Origin: Planctomycetota bacterium
Lineage (GTDB): Bacteria; Planctomycetota; UBA1135; UBA2386
Length of the DNA stretch: 42,589 nt
Direction of reading: 5' to 3'
Assembly (NCBI GenBank): GCA_016235155.1
Contig: JACRLW010000035.1
Span: 36,802-79,390 of the forward strand
Position numbers and translations under genes: made by a program. The notes beneath the pieces are model-generated. The model searched no databases. It worked only from the letters and a program-made list of their open reading frames with translations, and was not told the origin of the DNA. Within the stretch, counting starts at the first letter, position 1; every line of letters begins with the position of its first letter. Positions 28,001 through 36,528 of the stretch are shown here, piece after piece.

Positions 28001-29149
28001 ATGTTGTCGCGTCGACTGCGCCCGCCCGAGACCTCCTTCCTCCTCCTCGGCGCCCGTGGCACGGGCAAGACGACCTGGATCCAGGAGCACTTCGCCGGCG
28101 TCACCCACTACGACCTGCTGCTCGCCAGCGAGAGCCTGCGGCTCGCGCGCGAACCGTCCGCCTTCCGCGCCGAATGCCTCGCCCTCGACGATGGCGCGTG
28201 GGTCGTCCTCGACGAGATCCAGCGCGTGCCCGCCCTGCTCGACGAGGTGCAGCATCTGATGACGAAGAAGCGGCAGCGCTTCGTCCTGTCGGGTTCGAGC
28301 GCACGCAAGCTGCGCCGCAGCGGCGCCAACCTCCTCGCCGGCCGCGCGGAGGTTCGGCACATGTTCCCGCTCGTCAGCGCCGAGCTCGATGCCGACGTCG
28401 AACTCGACGAACTGCTCGCCACCGGCATGCTGCCGCTCGCGCGCACACGCGCACGACCCGCGGCCTTCCTTCGCTCCTACGCCGAGGTCTACCTGCGCGA
28501 AGAGATCCAGGCCGAAGCGCTCGTGCGCCAGATTGGACCCTTCCACCGCTTCCTCGAAGTCGCGGCAAGACTCAACGGACAGACGGTCAACGTCGCGGGT
28601 GTCGCGCGCGACGCCGGCATCGCGCGGCAGACGGCGCAGGAGTTCTTCTCGATCCTCGTCGACACGCTGCTCGCGAACTGGCTGCCGGCGTGGAAGCTGA
28701 AGCCGGGAGTGAAGCAGGTTGCGCATCCCAAGCTCTACCTGTTCGACACGGGCGTCGTCCGCCATCTCGCCGGCGTCGCACACCACCGCGTGCACCCCGA
28801 GGAGCGCGGCTTCCTGTTCGAGACCTTCCTCCTGCACGAGCTGCGCGCCTGCCTCCACTACGGCGAGCTCGAGTTCCCCCTGAGCTACTGGCGCACGCAC
28901 GACGGCGTGGAGGTCGACTTCGTCGTCGACACGCCCGACGGCCTGGTCGGGATCGAGGCCAAGGCTGCGGAGCGCTGGGACAGCCGCTGGAACCACGGTC
29001 TGCGACGGTTCCGCGAACTCGCGGGCAAGAGTTTCGCCAAGGCCTACGGCGTCTACACCGGCGCGCGCGCGATGGTGAGCGACGACATCCACGTCCTGCC
29101 CTGGCGTGACTTCCTCACGCGGCTCTGGGACGGACGGCTCCTGCGCTGA
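28001..29149 (+). CDS. AAA_14/DUF4143 family ATPase
   Basis: A 382-residue protein of the widespread AAA_14 plus DUF4143 family. Walker A is GARGTGKTT (17-25) and Walker B VVLDEIQRVP. FVLSGSSARKLRR (sensor region), GRAEVRHMFPL and SYAEVYLREEIQAEALVR are family hallmarks. The DUF4143 half ends with VDFVVDTPDGLVGIEAKA, which looks like the core of a restriction-endonuclease-like fold (Asp, then Glu-x-Lys). These proteins are frequently horizontally moved and have no settled function. The ATG at 28001 follows a hairpin that covers its ribosome site. Base composition is like its neighbours. The S33 hydrolase gene begins 19 bases downstream, with possible co-transcription. Confidence 0.93.
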   Translation: MLSRRLRPPETSFLLLGARGTGKTTWIQEHFAGVTHYDLLLASESLRLAREPSAFRAECLALDDGAWVVLDEIQRVPALLDEVQHLMTKKRQRFVLSGSSARKLRRSGANLLAGRAEVRHMFPLVSAELDADVELDELLATGMLPLARTRARPAAFLRSYAEVYLREEIQAEALVRQIGPFHRFLEVAARLNGQTVNVAGVARDAGIARQTAQEFFSILVDTLLANWLPAWKLKPGVKQVAHPKLYLFDTGVVRHLAGVAHHRVHPEERGFLFETFLLHELRACLHYGELEFPLSYWRTHDGVEVDFVVDTPDGLVGIEAKAAERWDSRWNHGLRRFRELAGKSFAKAYGVYTGARAMVSDDIHVLPWRDFLTRLWDGRLLR

Positions 29150-29168
29150 GCGTCGCTATCGTGCGCGC

Positions 29169-30629
29169 ATGATCCCGCGCGTAGCACAGCTCGCGTTCGT
29201 CAGCCTCGCACTCCCAGCACTCGCGCAGTCGCCGCTCGCGCGGTTCAAGACGGACGGCCCGCTCGCGCTGCGGGCCGAGAGCTTCGCGCGCGACGACGTG
29301 CTGCTGCGCGGCTTCCTCGAAGTGCCCGAGGACCGCACGAAGACGGATGGCCGCCGCATCCGCCTCCACGTCGTCGTGCTGCCGGCGCGCGGGAAGGAGC
29401 CGCGCGAGGATCCGGTGTTCTGGCTCGCGGGCGGCCCCGGCCAGGGCGCCGCATCGCTCGCGCCGATGTTCGCGGATCACTGGGTGCGCGAGGACCGCGA
29501 CATCGTGCTCGTCGACCAGCGCGGCACCGGGCGCTCGAACCCCTTGCAGGTGAAGACCGCGGACGATCCCGGCGACATCGACGCACTGCTCGCGCCGCTC
29601 TTCGATGCCGATCGCTTCCGCGCCGCGCTGCGCGAGCTCGAGAAGCGCGCCGACCTGCGCTGCTACACGACGCCGATCGCCGCCGACGACCTCGCCGCAG
29701 TGTGCGATGCCCTTGGCTACGAGCGGGTGAACCTGATCGGCGGCAGCTACGGCACGCGCATGGCGCTGGTCTTCATGCGCCAGCACCGCGCTCGCGTGCG
29801 CGCGGCCGTGCTCGACGGCGTCGCCCCGATCGCCTTCGAGAACCCGCTCCACCACGCGCGCTCGGCGCAGGACGGCTTCGACCGTCTCGTCGAGGAGTGC
29901 GAAGCCGACGAACGGACGCGCGCAGCCTATCCCGACCTGCGCGGCGACCACGCGCAGGTCCTCGAACGACTCGACCAGTCACCCGCGAAGCTCTCGATCG
30001 GCGGTGCCGATGTCGCACTCACGCGCGACGGCTTCACAAGTGCCCTACGCGTGATGATGTACTACGCCGACGGCAATCGCCGCGTGCCGCTGCTGCTCCA
30101 TCGCGCAGCCGCCGGTGACCTCACGCCCTTCGCCGAGCTCGCGGTGCAGTCGAACCGCGGCCTCCGCGACTCGCTCGCGCTCGGGATGCTGATGTGCGTC
30201 ACGACGGCCGAGGACCTCGCGCGCATCGACGAGGACGAGATCGTGCGCGAATGCGCCAACACCTTCCTCGGCGACGTCCGCGTGCGCGCGCAGCTCGCGA
30301 TCGCGTCGTTCTGGCCGCGCGGCGCGCTGCCAAAGGACTACGCGTCGCCGGTGTCGGTCGACGTCCCCACGCTGCTGCTCTCGGGTACGCACGATCCCGT
30401 CACGCCGCCGCGCTGGGGCGAAGAAGCGGCGGCGCATCTGCCGCGCAGCAAGCACGTCGTCGTGAACGGCTGCCACGGCGTGTCGGGCCATCCGCGCGTG
30501 CAACGCCTCGTGCGCGAGTTCCTCGCCGCCGCCTCGGTCGACGGCCTCGACCTCACGGGCCTCGACCAGGTGCGCATGCCGCCGATCGAGCTGCCGGAGC
30601 CGGCCGCGATTGCGCCCCGCCGCCGCTGA
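29169..30629 (+). CDS. Exported alpha/beta hydrolase, S33 peptidase-like
   Basis: A 486-residue exported hydrolase. A short signal peptide (LAFVSLALPALAQ, cleavage near 20) is followed by an alpha/beta-hydrolase fold: oxyanion-loop motif LAGGPGQGA (87-95), VLVDQRGTGRS (114-123), the nucleophile elbow GGSYGT with Ser193, acid LSGTHDPVTPP and the terminal His in NGCHGVSGHP. This layout matches the S33 family (prolyl/tripeptidyl aminopeptidases, TAP-like C-terminus), enzymes that trim peptides. The secreted proteases elsewhere in the window could supply its substrates, which is inference. ATG 29169 begins the signal peptide. The stop is only four bases from that of the convergent kinase gene. 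Confidence 0.92.
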   Translation: MIPRVAQLAFVSLALPALAQSPLARFKTDGPLALRAESFARDDVLLRGFLEVPEDRTKTDGRRIRLHVVVLPARGKEPREDPVFWLAGGPGQGAASLAPMFADHWVREDRDIVLVDQRGTGRSNPLQVKTADDPGDIDALLAPLFDADRFRAALRELEKRADLRCYTTPIAADDLAAVCDALGYERVNLIGGSYGTRMALVFMRQHRARVRAAVLDGVAPIAFENPLHHARSAQDGFDRLVEECEADERTRAAYPDLRGDHAQVLERLDQSPAKLSIGGADVALTRDGFTSALRVMMYYADGNRRVPLLLHRAAAGDLTPFAELAVQSNRGLRDSLALGMLMCVTTAEDLARIDEDEIVRECANTFLGDVRVRAQLAIASFWPRGALPKDYASPVSVDVPTLLLSGTHDPVTPPRWGEEAAAHLPRSKHVVVNGCHGVSGHPRVQRLVREFLAAASVDGLDLTGLDQVRMPPIELPEPAAIAPRRR

Positions 30630-30633
30630 GCGA

Positions 30634-33600
30634 TCAACGGCGCAACGCGCGCGCCGCGCGGACGCCGAGGCTCGAATCCGTCGCGTCGGACGCACTGTTC
30701 GCGCGCTGCGAGACGCGGGCGAGCGATGCGGGACAGTTGAAGGCCGCACCGCGCATCACGCGCAACGACTGCGCCTCGGCGGGTTCGCTCAGGCCGTCCC
30801 CGTCTCGCATCCCGTCCTGACGCACGTCGTAACCGTCGCGGCACCATTCCCAGACGTTGCCGTGCACGTCGAACAGGCCGAAGCCGTTGGGTGAGTAGTT
30901 GCCCACCGGAGTCGGGCCGGTGCTCCCGTCGTCGAACGCCTCGGGCTCGCCCCACACCGGTTGGTGCTCGCCCGCGGTCCGATCGCGCAGGTTCGCGAAG
31001 CCGTCGAGGGACTTCGGGTGGTCGCCGCAATGCCACGGCGAATCGACGCCGGCTCGCGCGGCGTACTCCCATTGCGCCTCGGTCGGCAGCGTCAGGCCAT
31101 GGCGACCCAGTACGAGCATCGCATCGTTCCACCGGATCGACTCTGCAGGGTGCAGATCGCCGATCGCGATCGGATCCGCGTCGAAGTGCAGGCCGGTCTT
31201 GAACCAGTACGGCCATTCCGACGCCGTGAGCCGCCGCCATTGCGCGCGTGTCGTTTCGTGCCGGGCGACGAGGAACGGGTCGAGGGTCACGGTCTCGGGA
31301 ACTTCGTCGCGGCGCGCCTCGCGATCGAAGCGCCGGCCGTTCGGCTCGGCGCCCTGCGCACCGATGACGAGTTCGCCGCCGGGCAGCAGCACGAGGACGA
31401 TTCCCGAGTCCGCGGTCATGCGGATCGAACCGTCGGGTTCGTGACTCGGCAGCGGAATGCTCCCCGGCTCGGTGCGACCGTCCCAGGCCGAGGCCAGTTC
31501 GTAGAACTCCCAGAAGCCCGTCGCCGGGTTCTCGCCGATCGGGACGAGGCCGAGGACATCCTCGTCGCGCAGCGGAATCGACTGACCGGCATAGCGCGGA
31601 CTCGCCGCGATGGACGCGCGCACCGCGGCCCAGTCGTGACGTGCTCGAGGATGGCGTCGCGTCAGTTCGGCGATCTGCCGAGCCCATCGGAGGCGCTGAG
31701 CGACGAGCGTGTGTTCGTTCCGTTCGAGCGACGACAGCTTCCCGAGCAGGTCCACCAACGTGTCGTACAGGAAGCTCTGCGACTCGCCCGCGAAGCGAAA
31801 CGTGCGCCGATCGCTCACGGTCGCCTCGAGCGTGCGGAACTCGGCCTCGGCCGCGGCGAGTTCGTCGCCCGCGCGTTCGGCCGCCGCGGCGATCTGCATG
31901 CGATAACCGCGGTACCGCTCGCGCTCGGCCTCGGGCGCTTTCGCGAGCGCCTCGTCGGCTCGCTGCAGCGCTTCGGCGTCCTGCCCGTTGGCGAGCAAGG
32001 CCCAGGCCAGCGTGTCCAACGTCGACGCTTCGCTCGGCGTCCCGCCTGCCTTCGCCACCGCTGCACGCGCGGCGACGAGGCCGAGCGCTTCCTCGCCCCA
32101 AACCCGGCGCTGCGTCGGCTCGGGAGCGACGCGATCCCATGCCGCGGCGTTGAGCCGCGCCGCATCGAGTCCGTCCTTTCCCGGCATCTCGGGGAGGACG
32201 AGCTCCTTCCCGGCGCGGATCGTCTGTGCGTGACGGAGCGCGGCGACGCGCTTCTGGAGCGCGACGTACTCCGGGTACCGCGCGTGCGAACGCCGATCCG
32301 CGAGCTGCTCCGACTCCGTGACCGGCTGGGCCCGCGCGCGCAATCCGGCCACCGTCGCCTCGATGTCGCCGCGCATCGAGAGCAGCCGGCCCGAGTCCTC
32401 GCGTAGCCAATTCTCCATCGCCGGGATCGTCTGCGGCCAGGCCGGGTAGAGCTCGCGCTCCGTGACGAGCGCGCGTTCGTGCAGCACGACGGCCGCGAGC
32501 TGGTCGAACTCGCCGACCTTCGCGGAGAGTTGGCTCGCGAGGCCGTTGACCCGCTGCTCGTTCGCCCGGGCGGTGAATGCGAAGTTCAGCGAGATGACCG
32601 TGCCTGCCACGGCGGTGGCAAGCACGACCGCTGTCGCCGTCACCTTTCCCCGGTGACGGCGCAACAGCTTCTTCAAGCGGTACGCGGCGCTCGGCGGACC
32701 GGCGACGAGGGGCTCGTGGTCGAGATAGCGCTGCAGATCCGAGGACAGCGCGCCGGCCGTCTCATAGCGTCGGTTGCGGTCCTTCTCGATCGCCTTCAGC
32801 ACGACCCAGTCGAGGTCGTTCCGCAGCGCGCGTTCGAGCGCGCGCGTGGACATGCCGAGCGAGGTCGCGCCGATCCCCGACGCCCGCCCGCTCGGCGTGA
32901 TCCGTGTGCTCGGTTTCGGCGGATCCACGTCGCGAAGGACGCGCTGGAACATCTCGGGGCGTTGCAGTTGCTCCCGCGAGAACGGCAGCGAACCGACCAG
33001 CACTTCGTAGAGCACGACCCCGAGCGAATAGATGTCTGCGCGCGTGTCGACGTCCTGGCCGCCGGGATCGGCCTGCTCGGGCGCCATGTACTCCGGCGTG
33101 CCGATGACCTGTCCGGCAGCGGTGAACAGCGTCGCCTCGACGAGCTTCTGCCCCACGGCCTTCGCCAGGCCGAAGTCGATGATCTTCACCTGGGTCCGGC
33201 CGCCGTCGTCGCCGACCAGGATGTTCGACGGCTTCAGGTCACGGTGGACGATGCCCTTCTGGTGCGCGTGCGTGATGGCCGCGCAGACCTGCTGCACGAG
33301 CTTCAGGCGCCCGGTCAGCGTCAGACGGTAGCGCTCGCAGTACTCGGTGATCGGAACCCCCTTCACGAGCTCCATGACGAAGTACGGCTGTCCACGCTCG
33401 GAGACGCCGCAGTCGAAGATCTTCGCGATGCCGTCGTGCTGCATCAGCGCGAGGGCCTGCTCCTCTTGCCTGAAGCGAACGAGCACCGCCTCGCAGTCCA
33501 TGCCGAGCTTGATCAGCTTCAGCGCGACCCTTCGCGCCACGGGCCGCGGCTGCTCGGCCAGGTAGACCGTCCCCATCCCGCCTTCGCCGAGCTTGTCGAG

Positions 33601-33660
33601 GATGCGGTACGGGCCGATCTGCGTCGGAAGTGCAAGCGGTGGCCGGTTCTCCGCGGTCAT
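30634..33660 (-). CDS. Transmembrane Ser/Thr protein kinase fused to an FGE-sulfatase-like domain
   Basis: A 1008-residue receptor-like protein. The Hanks-type kinase domain (17-315) has GEGGMGTVY, Lys48 (ALKLIK), catalytic HRDLKPSN with Asp141, DFG at 162-164 and GTPEYMAPEQAD. A juxtamembrane basic stretch and one membrane helix (about 340-362) follow. The middle part (365-720) is helical with a TPR-like section (LDTLAWALLANGQDAEALQRADEAL). From about 760 an FGE-sulfatase/SUMF1-like domain is seen: VARHETTRAQW, HPAESIRWNDAM, LPTEAQWEYAARAG, GLFDVHGNVWEWC. In the final RGAAFNCPASLARVSQR, the first catalytic Cys of formylglycine enzymes is kept but the second is Ala. The domain may therefore bind ligand rather than make formylglycine. 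The ATG at 33660 gives a normal kinase N-terminus. Such kinases are frequent in Planctomycetota. Confidence 0.93.
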   Translation of the reverse strand: MTAENRPPLALPTQIGPYRILDKLGEGGMGTVYLAEQPRPVARRVALKLIKLGMDCEAVLVRFRQEEQALALMQHDGIAKIFDCGVSERGQPYFVMELVKGVPITEYCERYRLTLTGRLKLVQQVCAAITHAHQKGIVHRDLKPSNILVGDDGGRTQVKIIDFGLAKAVGQKLVEATLFTAAGQVIGTPEYMAPEQADPGGQDVDTRADIYSLGVVLYEVLVGSLPFSREQLQRPEMFQRVLRDVDPPKPSTRITPSGRASGIGATSLGMSTRALERALRNDLDWVVLKAIEKDRNRRYETAGALSSDLQRYLDHEPLVAGPPSAAYRLKKLLRRHRGKVTATAVVLATAVAGTVISLNFAFTARANEQRVNGLASQLSAKVGEFDQLAAVVLHERALVTERELYPAWPQTIPAMENWLREDSGRLLSMRGDIEATVAGLRARAQPVTESEQLADRRSHARYPEYVALQKRVAALRHAQTIRAGKELVLPEMPGKDGLDAARLNAAAWDRVAPEPTQRRVWGEEALGLVAARAAVAKAGGTPSEASTLDTLAWALLANGQDAEALQRADEALAKAPEAERERYRGYRMQIAAAAERAGDELAAAEAEFRTLEATVSDRRTFRFAGESQSFLYDTLVDLLGKLSSLERNEHTLVAQRLRWARQIAELTRRHPRARHDWAAVRASIAASPRYAGQSIPLRDEDVLGLVPIGENPATGFWEFYELASAWDGRTEPGSIPLPSHEPDGSIRMTADSGIVLVLLPGGELVIGAQGAEPNGRRFDREARRDEVPETVTLDPFLVARHETTRAQWRRLTASEWPYWFKTGLHFDADPIAIGDLHPAESIRWNDAMLVLGRHGLTLPTEAQWEYAARAGVDSPWHCGDHPKSLDGFANLRDRTAGEHQPVWGEPEAFDDGSTGPTPVGNYSPNGFGLFDVHGNVWEWCRDGYDVRQDGMRDGDGLSEPAEAQSLRVMRGAAFNCPASLARVSQRANSASDATDSSLGVRAARALRR

Positions 33661-33816
33661 GGGTCCGCGAACCGTACCGCGACGCCCACGCGACGGCGAC
33701 GACCGGGCGACGCTCATCGCAGCCGAGGCCGCAGCCAAACCTGGCCGCTGGCGTCGTCGCTGACGCGACGACCAGAAGGCCTCGGCCGCTTTACCAGCCG
33801 GAGTCCTCCGCCTGGC

Positions 33817-33841
33817 GAATCGTCGCGTGCCGCGACAATTC
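33817..33841 (-). terminator. Hairpin after the PqqB-like gene
   Basis: Read on the reverse strand, 11-base arms with one mismatch flank the 3-base loop GCA (arms 33831-33841 and 33817-33827). It begins 15 bases past the stop at 33856. A role in ending the transcript before the kinase gene is plausible; no T-run follows. Confidence 0.45.
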
Positions 33842-33855
33842 ACCGGGCTACGGAC

Positions 33856-34803
33856 TCAGAGCAAGACTCGCTCGCCGACCTGCGCGATCGCGAAGCCGCG
33901 GGCTTCGATGGCGGCGCGCAGCGCGTCGTCGTTCCACGCCGGATTGGTGTGGTTGAGGTGGATGAAGCGCACGGCACCGGCATGTTCGCGCGCAAAGCCC
34001 TCGAGCCGCGCCATCGTGTCGACCATCGGCGGATGCGGGATCTCGGCGCGCACGCGCTCGGGGAGTTCGCGGCCGTCGAAGAAGGTCGCGTCGAGGTAGG
34101 CGACGTCGACGCCGTCGAGCAGGCGTTCGAGCAGACCTTCGTGGCGATCCCAGGCGTCGACGTCGGGGCAGAACAACACCGTGCGCCGCGGCCCGCGCAC
34201 CTTGAAGGCGACCGTGTCGGAGAACTCGTCGCGGTGCGGCACCGAGATCGCCTCGATCTCGAGTCCGTCGCGCAGCACGAAGCGCGAGCCGGGCGCGAAG
34301 GGTCTCGGCTCCACCTGCGCGAGCGCGACGAGCTGGCTCCAGGGTCCGTTCGTGCGCAGGTACTCGGCGAAACGCGTCGAGACGAACAGCGGCATCGCTT
34401 CGGTCGCCGCCACTTCGCGCCCGAGCCAGGCGAGGCCGAGGTAGTGGCCGAGGTGCGCGTGCGTGACGAGCAGGCCGTCGACCGGACGACGACCGCGCTC
34501 GCGAGTCCCGGTCATCGCGTGCAGTGCGGCGACCTGCGCCTCGATCGCGGGCGTCGCTTCGACCAGCCACAGTGCGCCACTCGCCGGGTCGTGGATCCCG
34601 AGGCAGGCGGGCGTCTCGATCCGACCGCTGCGTCGCGCCGCCGCGCAACACGCCTCGCGCTCGCAGCCGAGGTGCGGCAGCCCGCCGTCCTGCGCGCGGC
34701 CGAGGACGAACAGCTCGAGGCCGCCCTCGTCGAGTGTCGCGGGCGACGCGCACGCGGCGAGTGCCGAGAGAACGGCGGGCAGGGCATTGCGGAGCGGGCG
34801 CAT
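33856..34803 (-). CDS. PqqB-like metallo-beta-lactamase-fold lipoprotein
   Basis: A 315-residue exported protein. Its signal peptide ends in the lipobox LAAC (Cys18). The metallo-beta-lactamase fold is of the PqqB-like kind: LELFVLGRAQDGGLPHLGC, a Cys-rich REACCAAARR, the metal motif THAHLGHYLGL (114-124), NGPWSQLV, SVPHRDEFSDTVAFKV, VAYLDATFFDGRELP and FIHLNHTNP. The usual HXHXDH appears as HXHXGH; I recall this form in other lipoprotein PqqB relatives, so it is likely a subfamily trait. No pqq biosynthesis genes accompany it, so PQQ synthesis is doubtful and another hydrolytic role is likely. It is divergent from arsM, with 20 bases between starts, so the two share one short control region. 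Confidence 0.88.
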   Translation of the reverse strand: MRPLRNALPAVLSALAACASPATLDEGGLELFVLGRAQDGGLPHLGCEREACCAAARRSGRIETPACLGIHDPASGALWLVEATPAIEAQVAALHAMTGTRERGRRPVDGLLVTHAHLGHYLGLAWLGREVAATEAMPLFVSTRFAEYLRTNGPWSQLVALAQVEPRPFAPGSRFVLRDGLEIEAISVPHRDEFSDTVAFKVRGPRRTVLFCPDVDAWDRHEGLLERLLDGVDVAYLDATFFDGRELPERVRAEIPHPPMVDTMARLEGFAREHAGAVRFIHLNHTNPAWNDDALRAAIEARGFAIAQVGERVLL

Positions 34804-34823
34804 GGCGGGGTTCTATCCGCGCC

Positions 34824-35726
34824 ATGAACACGCAGCCTCCCGAGTCCGTCCGCCGCGCCCGCGAGAGCGATGCCGTGCGCGACGCCGTCCGCGCCGGTTA
34901 CGCCGAGATCGCGCGCAGCGACCCCAAGCCCGTCTCCTCGCCGGCGAGTTCGAGCGGCTCGGGTTGTTGCGGAGGCGGCGGCTGTTGCGGGCCGGACACG
35001 CTCTCGCCCGAGCAGCTCGCGCTCGCCGTCGGCTACGCGGCGACCGACATCGCCAACCTGCCCCGCGGCGCGAACCTCGGTCTGTCCTGCGGCAATCCGA
35101 CGGCGCTCGCTTCGCTGCGCGAGGGCGAGGTGGTCCTCGATCTCGGCTCCGGCGCGGGCCTCGACTGCTTCGTCGCGGGACCGCGTGTCGGCAGCAAGGG
35201 CCGCGCGATCGGCGTCGACATGACGCCCGAGATGCTCGGGCGCGCGCGCAAGAACGTCGCCGGCTACGCGCGGCGCAGCGGCCTCGACAACGTCGAGTTC
35301 CGGCTCGGCGAGATCGAGCATCTGCCGGTCGCCGATGCCTCGGTCGACGTCGTGCTCTCGAACTGCGTCATCAACCTCTCGCCCGACAAGGCGCAGGTGT
35401 GGCGCGAGATCGCCCGTGTGCTCGCGCCCGGCGGACGCGTCGCCGTCTCCGACATCGCGCTGCTGAAGCCGCTGCCCGAGGCGGTGCGCGAGGACGTCGA
35501 AGCACTCGTCGGCTGCGTCGCGGGCGCGGTGCTGATCGCGGAGACGAAGGCGATGGCGGAAGCCGCCGGGCTCGTCGACGTGCGCGTGACGACCAAGCCG
35601 GGCTACATCGACGCCTTGACCGGCGCCGACGACCCGCTGTTCCTGCGCATCGTCGAGAAGCTCCCGCCCGGCACGAAGCCGAGCGACTACGTGACCAGCG
35701 CGGACGTCACGGCGCGACGGTGCTGA
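34824..35726 (+). CDS. arsM: Arsenite S-adenosylmethionine methyltransferase
   Basis: A 300-residue methyltransferase of the ArsM family, which adds methyl groups to As(III) using SAM. Visible are NLGLSCGNPTALASL (Cys89), the SAM motif VVLDLGSGAGLDCFVA (104-118), IGVDMTPEML, LSNCVINLSPDK (Cys181) and LVGCVAGA (Cys231). Cys89, Cys181 and Cys231 match the conserved arsenic-binding set. The N-terminus carries a Gly-rich double CC pair (Cys48/49 and Cys54/55), also seen in other bacterial ArsM proteins. The ATG at 34824 gives the normal length. No arsR, arsB or acr3 is present, so the gene stands alone, back to back with the PqqB-like gene. The stop touches the convergent HEAT-like gene with no gap. 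Confidence 0.94.
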   Translation: MNTQPPESVRRARESDAVRDAVRAGYAEIARSDPKPVSSPASSSGSGCCGGGGCCGPDTLSPEQLALAVGYAATDIANLPRGANLGLSCGNPTALASLREGEVVLDLGSGAGLDCFVAGPRVGSKGRAIGVDMTPEMLGRARKNVAGYARRSGLDNVEFRLGEIEHLPVADASVDVVLSNCVINLSPDKAQVWREIARVLAPGGRVAVSDIALLKPLPEAVREDVEALVGCVAGAVLIAETKAMAEAAGLVDVRVTTKPGYIDALTGADDPLFLRIVEKLPPGTKPSDYVTSADVTARRC

Positions 35727-36524
35727 TCAGCGCGAGCCCTTCTCGATCGACTGGCGCGCGAAGCGGCGCACCTTCTCCTCGGGATCGTTGACCGCCGCCG
35801 CCTCGAGCGCGAGCCGCACCTGCGGCAGCTTGGCGTAGTTCTCGAGCGTCTCGGCGGCTTCCTCGCGCACGCGCCCGTCCGCGTCGCCCGTGAGTGCCTG
35901 GAGCAGCCCCGGCACGAGGCGTTCACTGCGCGCATTCGCGTCGGCCTGGCGCCAGACGTCGGCGCGCACGTTGACGTCGTTCGACGTCAGCCCGATCCGC
36001 ACCATTTCATCGACGATCGCGTCGGTCCACGCGTCGGGTCCGCCGTTGCGAAGTTGCTTCCAGCCCTCGAGCTTCGCGGCCTCGGTCGCCCGCGGGTCGA
36101 GGATCGCGTTGCGCGCGGTCGCGACGAGCTGCTGTTGCGCGACCCGCCGCCGCTCGAGATCGTCGGCCGCGACGCGAGGGGACTCCGCCACGGAACCCGG
36201 GTCGCGCCGCGCAGACTCAGCCTCCAGCCGAGCAACGCGTGACGCGAGGTCGTCGACGCGGGGATCCTGCAACGAAGCGCGCTCGGTCCTCTCGATCGCG
36301 GACGTCGGGACGACGACGCGCGGCTCCGTCCGTTGTTCGAGCGCAACAACGCGGCGCGTGAGGTCGTCGAGCGCAGGCAGGGTGTCGGGAGCCCGACTTT
36401 CGTCGACGGCGCGCGGCGCACCGTCGGCGCGGAACAGGCCGATCGACGCCAGGATCAGCGCGAACACACCGATTCCGATCGCAACCGATTGGTTCGCGGC
36501 GCCGGCGTTCGGACTTCCGATCAT
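35727..36524 (-). CDS. Membrane-anchored coiled-coil protein with HEAT-like repeats
   Basis: A 265-residue protein. A single membrane helix (about 13-31, AIGIGVFALILASIGLF) is followed by a predicted coiled coil (LDDLTRRVVALEQR, DLASRVARLEAE) and by helical pairs near the C-terminus resembling HEAT/armadillo repeats (LVPGLLQALTGDADGRVREEAAETLENYA, then NDPEEKVRRFARQSIEKG). HEAT-like repeats mediate protein contacts; no enzymatic motif is seen. It starts four bases after the stop of the TelA-like gene, so the pair is almost surely an operon. Its stop directly adjoins that of arsM. It may tether the TelA-like protein to the membrane, an inference from operon structure only. Confidence 0.72.
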   Translation of the reverse strand: MIGSPNAGAANQSVAIGIGVFALILASIGLFRADGAPRAVDESRAPDTLPALDDLTRRVVALEQRTEPRVVVPTSAIERTERASLQDPRVDDLASRVARLEAESARRDPGSVAESPRVAADDLERRRVAQQQLVATARNAILDPRATEAAKLEGWKQLRNGGPDAWTDAIVDEMVRIGLTSNDVNVRADVWRQADANARSERLVPGLLQALTGDADGRVREEAAETLENYAKLPQVRLALEAAAVNDPEEKVRRFARQSIEKGSR

Positions 36525-36528
36525 CGGC

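Noticed and set aside
32479..34827. A 782-codon forward open frame opposite the kinase and PqqB-like genes
   Set aside because: It spans two well-supported reverse genes and has no recognisable domain.
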